A stretch of 64,000 bases of DNA, from NCBI GenBank assembly GCA_947069175.1, contig CAMTDV010000013.1, positions 29,825,857-29,889,856 of the forward strand. The letters are read 5' to 3'. The position numbers and the translations under genes were made by a program. Below are positions 58,397 to 64,000 of the stretch, in pieces (within the stretch, counting starts at the first letter, position 1; every line of letters begins with the position of its first letter). Source of the stretch: Scalesia atractyloides (lineage: Eukaryota > Streptophyta > Magnoliopsida > Asterales > Asteraceae). The notes beneath the pieces were generated by a model, which did not search any database, was not told the DNA's origin, and saw nothing but the letters and a program-made list of their open reading frames with translations.

Positions 58397-59155
58397 TATT
58401 GGTTTAATTAAATGAACAAAAAATTGTGTTCACGTTAGTTTGTTTATTAAATAAACAAACATAAATTAACTTTCCACCAATTCATAAATATTTAATTCGT
58501 TTACAGACCTATTGACATTCGATATAATAGAGAAAATAAGTTAGAATATTATGAAATCTTTTTATTTATCAAGTGTGCCCCACTATTTTCAATCGAGAAA
58601 ACTTAGATAAACACTTCTTTACATACTTTTACTATTTACTCTTACTTCTTTAAACTATGTGTGGAGGGGCATGACATGATGGCGTTATTCAACATGTGAT
58701 TGCCACATCAGCATTTGTCAGAAAAGTGATGTGATGCAAAAAAGGGAGTAGTGGGATGGGCATGAAAGAGCGGCATTATTTAACACGTGCCACAAATTTT
58801 TTATTATTATTTTATATTTAAAAATATATAAAATCGATTTTTTTAAATAGCATTAATATTAATATAATAATTAATAATAATAAAAAAGGATTACATAATT
58901 AAACTAAAAAAGATTACATAACTTAAAAAAAATATATATAATTTAAAAAAAAGGGAAACTTAAAATAACAACTGAAACTAAGTACGATTTTTTACCTTTA
59001 TTTCTTCTTTAATTTTTTCTTACTTTTCCATCTCTTCGTCTTCAAGGAATTTCATATCCGACTTTCTTTCCTTACGTTCGTTCATAAATCTGGAGGGTTT
59101 TTATTTTTTGGGTGTTTCTATCTTTTTGGATGTTATTAAACGTAGCTATTTGATC
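58397..59155. other. Gene-free; MITE-like right end and spacer
   Basis: 58,397-58,510 is rich in aaacaaac/tgttcat words and ends ttcgtttacagacct, resembling the outer end of the MITE-like sequence that starts near 55,070. The rest is AT-rich up to the stop side of the next pseudogene. GC-richer words at 58,655-58,800 (ggaggggcatgacatgatggcg) may belong to a Harbinger-type element. Confidence 0.35.
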
Positions 59156-60120
59156 TTAGATGCCAGCCAAAGCGGGGTTTCTTTCATCCCTCGTAGTGTA
59201 TGATTTTGGTGCCCACTCTTTTGATTTGCCTCTTCCAAGTGGGCGTTCGGTTTCAAGATCATCGCCGCTAAAATTGATCTCAAACTCCGTACGAGCATCC
59301 GAGCGAGTAGTATAGGAACAACTTTTAGACCTTTTGGACGACGATTGTCCCGCTAAAGGTACTCGTGTCCATTTTGAGAGTTTTTCGCAGTATCCCAAAA
59401 ATGAATATATTTAAAGGTGGCTCCTTTCTTTCCATCCGAATACAAGGCCATTGCACGTGTCAACATGTAGACATCCCTTGCGCCGCTTTTTGGGTTGATC
59501 CTTAGGTTGTTGTAGTGGTTGTTGAAGGCAGTTATGGCAGTATTTATTTCACACCACTTTGATGAGAGATTATCATTTTGCCGATAGTAATCTCGGCCCA
59601 AAGTTTTGTGATGAATGTCGTTTATTCGGTTCCAAAAATCATCACTATGTTAGTTGGTACCTATTAAAATATATATTATAATTATATGATGTATTTTTTG
59701 ATAAATATAAAATAAATTATACCTAGAACTGAATTCTCTAAAATTGAAAGCCAAGATTTTGTCAACACCAACTTTTCGTCATTTGTTCACGAATGCACTC
59801 GATGATTCTCTTTTGCTTTTTCCTTCTCGGCCTCGCATTTCTTTCTATGGTTTCGTATTTTCACGTTAAGGATTCAGGTGTCGATTGAATTTCAGGTTCG
59901 GATTCGGGTGTAGGGGAGTTTGGGATAGAGGAGTGATTGGTTGTTGTTGACCTTGCATTTGTGGTGGAAACATAAAAGGTAGGTTCACAAGAAGTTGGCC
60001 ATACACCAATATGTCTGGGTCGGGATAACGGGGTTGGTTTGGTTGAGGCGAAGTAGTGTTAAGTACTTTGCCCACACCATATGGGTTATTCGGATTGAAG
60101 TTGCGGGTTTGTGGATGCAT
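59156..60120 (-). pseudogene. Myb/SANT-like 'GST T3-like' (NAM-associated domain) gene, broken, 1
   Basis: Exon 1 starts MHPQTRNFNPNNPYGVGKV, a Pro/Asn/Gln-rich leader, and a shift near 59,866 leads to NEQMTKSW. A short intron (about 59,661-59,722, GT..AG) is followed by exon 2: HSDDFWNRINDIHHKTLGRD, then NDNLSSKWCEINTAITAFNN and ERPLGRGKSKEW. FW-x-R-I, SSKW and RP-x-GR-x-KSK are hallmarks of the plant 'glutathione S-transferase T3-like' or NAM-associated family. Despite the name these are not GSTs; they look like the Myb-like DNA-binding partner proteins of PIF/Harbinger transposases. A stop replaces Gln in exon 2 (TN*HSDDFW), and exon 1 is frameshifted. It is probably inactive. Confidence 0.75.
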
Positions 60121-61247
60121 TATTTTTTGTAAAAAGTAGAGAGATTTTATAAAGTTTAGAGTTGGTTTGAAGAGAATAATATGAAAATGGTGAAAAATGT
60201 TGAGTTATTATATAAGGAGTTAATATTTTTTAAATTGATTTTTTTTATAAATGTATGTCCAATGGCTATAACCCACACCAATAGCCAACGTCATGTCGGC
60301 ACCACCATTACCTACACGCCGGTGGAAAATGTCCCGCCCCAACGACAATGCTGTCTTCCACACCGTTCCCAAGGTCCGACATAAAAATCCCATAAACACC
60401 ACAAAACAATGTCAACACCGTGTGATTTAACGGAATTACACTTCTTTACTTTTACTACTTTATCAGCCAAAGTACCTTTCTTTACACTTTAGCAGCCAAA
60501 GTACAGTTTGCTTTTACTGTTTACTTTTATTACTTTTGCAACCAAAATAGAATGGATCAAATATTCAAAAATAAAAAAGGCAATAACGTATACCATAATA
60601 AAGAAAAGTTTGCTGGCTCGAGGGGCAAAGGACCCGAAAATCAATACCACTTGATACATACTTAATTGGAGAGTGGGTTTAGAGATAAAAGTTCTTAGGT
60701 TTAAGTCACATAAGTCATAAGTGTTAAAAGATTAAAAGAAATTCGCCTTTAACAAAAATTAATCTTATTTAGGTTACAAATGGTGAGCGATTGTGTAGAA
60801 AAGACTACTCTTTCTCCTTACTAACTACATTAACTTTTTGTAGGGTAACCATAAAATATTGTAATTATTTCAATCTTATTGGTATTGTTCCCAAATGCAG
60901 GATAATGGAGTGTTAGGATATCGTGTGATGACGGGCTTCTCTGGAGGATATCCGTCAGTCAGCTACGTCAGAGTCTTTGGTTGGAGGACGCACTCCAAGG
61001 ATGGAACCAAAGAAATGGTGACGACCCGGCTCCACCTAGTTAATTTATTTTTCTTTTTTTAACTTAACTTGTTTTTTAACATTTACTAATATAAAATAAA
61101 ATCATTAGTATTAAAAACCACACATTACATAACATAAAAAAAAACTTAAAAATAAAAAAAATAACCTAAAAAATAAAAAACATAACCTAAAAAAAATCCT
61201 AAAACTCCACTTTTTCGCGATATTTTCTTTCATTTTTCTTAAAATCG
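60121..61247. other. Gene-free spacer
   Basis: 60,260-60,400 is GC-richer (cacgccggtggaaaatgtcc) and, like 62,640-62,800, lies just upstream of a GST T3-like pseudogene. It may be a Harbinger-type element flank. The rest is AT-rich without features. Confidence 0.4.
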
Positions 61248-62500
61248 GTGGATCTTCTTCCGGATCCGAGTTTATGTGGCTGTCATTATCTCCCACTCTT
61301 TATATTCGTTTTTCTCATTATTCAACCGAACCCGTTCTTCCACCTCACGTTCCTTCGCTCTTGCCTTTTAGGCCGTGACCTCGGTGAAGGCTTTGAACTG
61401 TGCCATAAACTCGTCCATTTTGGAACCGCCCACATCGCGGCTTGTTTTTTTGCAGCTGCCGCCTTTTTGGATTTGTCCCTGCCCGGGGGACGTTCCTCCT
61501 CTCGAACCACAGACTCTTCATCGTCAAATTCGGGCTCATCATTTATATTTATTTGGCATCGTGCTCCGAGCCCCCCGCACTATAACTACCGCTCTCCGAG
61601 GTTTTTGTTCGTTTAGCCATTGCAACCTCATTTGGAACCGGCGCCCACTTGTTACTGGTTCGCAAAACTTCCCAAGCACGTACGTGGGGGAAATGGTCGA
61701 TGCGTATAAATACGCATCGCCTCTTTAAAAACGTCTTCATCACTCATCCCACTACGACGACCAGTATATAAGTTATTATATATCGCCGAAAACCGGTTAA
61801 CGACCGGATGCATCTTTCGCCACTTCGAAAAGATGAAATTTGATTGTCGCGATAATGACATTGTTCCATAATCGCAAGAAACTTCGATAGTATTTCTTTC
61901 CAAAACCCTTCGCCAGTTTGGTTGTTACCTATGTTTTTAAAATGTAGCAAAAGTTATATTAAAAAAAGTAAAATCTATAAATTTTTGGTATATAATTTAT
62001 ATATATTTTTATATACCGATAATGTGGCTTTTTGAAGTGCTAACCCACACCTTGGCTAACGCCTCCTCCTCGATTTCGTCCAATGTTTTGCCTTCCTTTT
62101 CGAAGGTTGATCTTTCTCACCCATAAGTTGCTTCCCTTTTTTTTCGTTTCGAGGATTGCGGTTGCGTTTCCAGAACAAATTCTTAAACGTCATCTTCTTC
62201 GGGTTGTGGTTAGGGAGACTCCGGTGTTTGAGAATATTGTGGTTGAGATTGAAATTGCGAATTGAACAGGTTTCGTATCATCATTTGTTGCAACGACTGC
62301 ATTTGTTGCATTAGTTGGAGTTGGCTCATTTCAGAAAAAGCGTTGGGGGTTTGTTGAAAACCCGAGAAAGCGTTGTATGAAAATTGCGAGGATGACCAAT
62401 TCGATTCCATCGTATCATAGTAGCCGGGTACCGAGAAAATGTTTTGGTTTGGATGCGGGTTTGGGTTCGCGTTTGGGTTCGGGTTGGTGTATTGATCCAT
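61248..62500 (-). pseudogene. Myb/SANT-like 'GST T3-like' (NAM-associated domain) gene, broken, 2
   Basis: Exon 1 (from 62,500) starts MDQYTNPNPNANPNPHPNQ, continues Gln/Met-rich (LQLMQQMQSLQQMMI), meets three in-frame stops, and ends EEEALAKVWVSTSKSHIIG at a GT donor. The intron is about 61,929-62,016. Exon 2 reads NNQTGEGFWKEILSKF, then KWRKMHPVVNRFSAIYNN (with a frameshift between), GMSDEDVFKEAMRIY, FPHVRAWEVLRTSNKW and RPPGRDKSKKAAAAKK. This follows the family order, including the C-terminal GRDK basic patch. It is more complete than the neighbour at 59,156-60,120 and on the same strand, and the two share under half of their residues, so they are not a recent duplication. Confidence 0.8.
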
Positions 62501-63430
62501 GGCAAAAGTGGAATAATTGTATGAAAGTAGAAGGATTTTATAAATAAATTTGAGAGAGATATTTGTTGAACTGTATAAAAAAGTGAGATGATTTTGGTGT
62601 ATTTATAGGTAAATTTATTAATTTTAAAGATTTTTTTTAATTAAATGTGCCGTTGAACGGCTAGTTTTTTTGTCCACACCGCCCCGTCTCCAACGGCTCG
62701 TAGAAGCCCGCCTTGACGTGCCGGCCCACCTAAGATGGTGTTGGGGACGTCGCCGAGCCAGGCCGGGCCTGAACGACCCTCCACACCGAGCGGACTTAAG
62801 TTCAATAGTACCACAAAATAAGTTGGGAACTCGAAGCATGTAAAAGAACCCATAATAAAACTCAATTTTACATTTAAAAAAAATATTTTTTCTCCTAATT
62901 CGTTTAAAGCTTTTGTATAAAAATTGAAAAATAAAAATAATTAAAAGAAAAGTTTTTTAAAACAATTAAAAAAAAGTTGAACAACTTGTTTATATTAAAA
63001 GGCTTCGGAAAAACAAAAGTAATCAATATTTAAATACATAGTTTTAGCTACTATATACCACGTGATATATACTTAAATATAATTTGTTTAAAATAAGCTA
63101 TTTTATTAGATTAGATATTTATAAACTACGTTATTTAAACATTTTTTTTTTCTGATTCTAATAAAGATAAAAGGCAAGGCACTGTAACTAGAAACCCCCA
63201 ACTGTATATGCTTCTATATCACACATGTTTAATCAACTTTACAGGACAATTATCAGTACAAAGTGGAAAATTTCTCCACACGATTCACTTCAATAGACAT
63301 GCGAGCGAAATGGACTTCTGTTACTGTTTTCTTACATCATCCAAGAATCCTGTGACGATTATCGTTTTTTGTTCTGAAATCCCATACGTTATTTCTATAC
63401 CATAAATGAAACCCTTTTCCAGTTTAGCTG
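62501..63430. other. Gene-free spacer
   Basis: 62,650-62,800 is a GC-rich island (ccgcccc, gtgccggcccacc) upstream of the pseudogene. 62,870-63,180 is AT-rich. No further gene is seen. Confidence 0.4.
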
Positions 63431-63500
63431 TACTGCTCGTCCTCTTCTCTGTAATCTCTCTCACCCTTTCTCTCTCTCTTTCTCTCTCTCTATATATCCA
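63431..63500 (+). repeat. (CT)n microsatellite
   Basis: Runs of tctctct interrupted by ctttctct, ending tatatat. CT tracts are common in plant 5' leaders, but no coding exon follows within the window. Confidence 0.8.
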
Positions 63501-64000
63501 CACATGTATATATAATAACATTAAATAGAAGAGAGTTGTGATTTTTTCACATTTTGGAGTCTTTCTTGATATATGTTCTTGTCTTAATATCATATGTTGT
63601 TTACCCACCATTTTACTTTGATGGTCAGCTTAAGTAGGTTTTGAAAATTATGTTCTTTTTCTCATATATTATCAATCGATAAAGGTTGTTTTGTGGAATG
63701 TAAATTAATTGGAATTGGAAATGAAATTTGAATTAGATTCTAAATAATCCTTTTGAAATCTAATGTGTTTGGTTGCTATAATTATCAATGGAATTGGAAT
63801 AGAGTGTATATAGAATGACATAACTACCTTGAACTCACATAATGTGTTTGGTTGATATAATCTCAAGGGATTTACATTTAAAATTTTGTTAGAAACAAAC
63901 AACATAAGAAATGAAATCTAAATTCTAACTCCATTCAAAAAATATTCCATTATGGAACACTACCTAAACATTTTGGTCAAAAGCTTTACTTCATTCTTCT
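63501..64000. other. Gene-free; MITE-like direct repeats
   Basis: taatgtgtttggttg(c/a)tataat occurs at about 63,760 and 63,838. Together with the gaattggaatagagt and aattctaactccattc words this resembles a small DNA transposon family. Ends and target duplication were not found. Confidence 0.35.

Overview
This window looks like nuclear DNA of a flowering plant. It is AT-rich and dominated by nested, decayed transposable elements, with one intact-looking protein-coding gene: a single-exon BAHD acyltransferase on the minus strand at 12,600-13,877. Several repeat types point to the daisy family (Asteraceae): long Gypsy LTRs beginning TGTCACACCCCG, a Gypsy LTR with GGGGCCGTG motifs and 'gggactgtatccct' repeats, and Copia elements with an extra reading frame between pol and the 3' LTR. 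The family assignment rests on recall of those repeats and was not checked by search.

Layout. 0-9 kb: remnants of a Gypsy LTR, split by a 4.4-kb solo LTR (3,037-7,418), then a Copia 3' LTR on the minus strand. 9.2-12.0 kb: the decayed 3' part of a Copia element (accessory reading frame, polypurine tract, 347-bp LTR) on the plus strand. 12.6-16 kb: the BAHD gene and an upstream region in which pieces resembling its promoter recur. 16.3-22.2 kb: a decayed minus-strand Helitron (Rep plus PIF1-type helicase) interrupted by a solo LTR, part of which is duplicated at 22.4-23.0 kb. 24.5-30.8 kb: a second decayed Copia accessory frame on the minus strand, with an hAT-type MITE bearing a perfect 8-bp target duplication. 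31.4-34.3 kb: fold-back repeats and exon-like gene fragments, including a first exon resembling replication protein A large subunit. 35.5-42.0 kb: two solo LTRs and a Mutator-type MITE almost end to end, each with a perfect target duplication. 47.1-53.6 kb: a Copia 5' LTR and a large LTR element with no recognisable coding capacity. 55.6-58.2 kb: a second, oppositely oriented copy of the 2.6-kb solo LTR. 59-62.5 kb: two broken two-exon genes of the Myb/SANT-like 'glutathione S-transferase T3-like' type often linked to PIF/Harbinger transposons.

The most unusual signal is in the 2.6-kb solo LTR (39,392-42,018 minus; 55,551-58,173 plus). Each copy carries a tandem array of tRNA-like modules about 165-170 bp apart (four in one copy, three in the other), plus one further tRNA-like module on the opposite strand. 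Each array module has a D-arm-like hairpin with a 10-bp stem, whose pairing is kept by compensatory changes between modules, followed by a GGTTCGA-type B box. I do not know of a described LTR family with this design.

The annotated genes do not form a pathway. The BAHD gene stands alone, and everything else is mobile-element sequence or captured and broken fragments. All calls come from reading the sequence; no searches or alignments were run.
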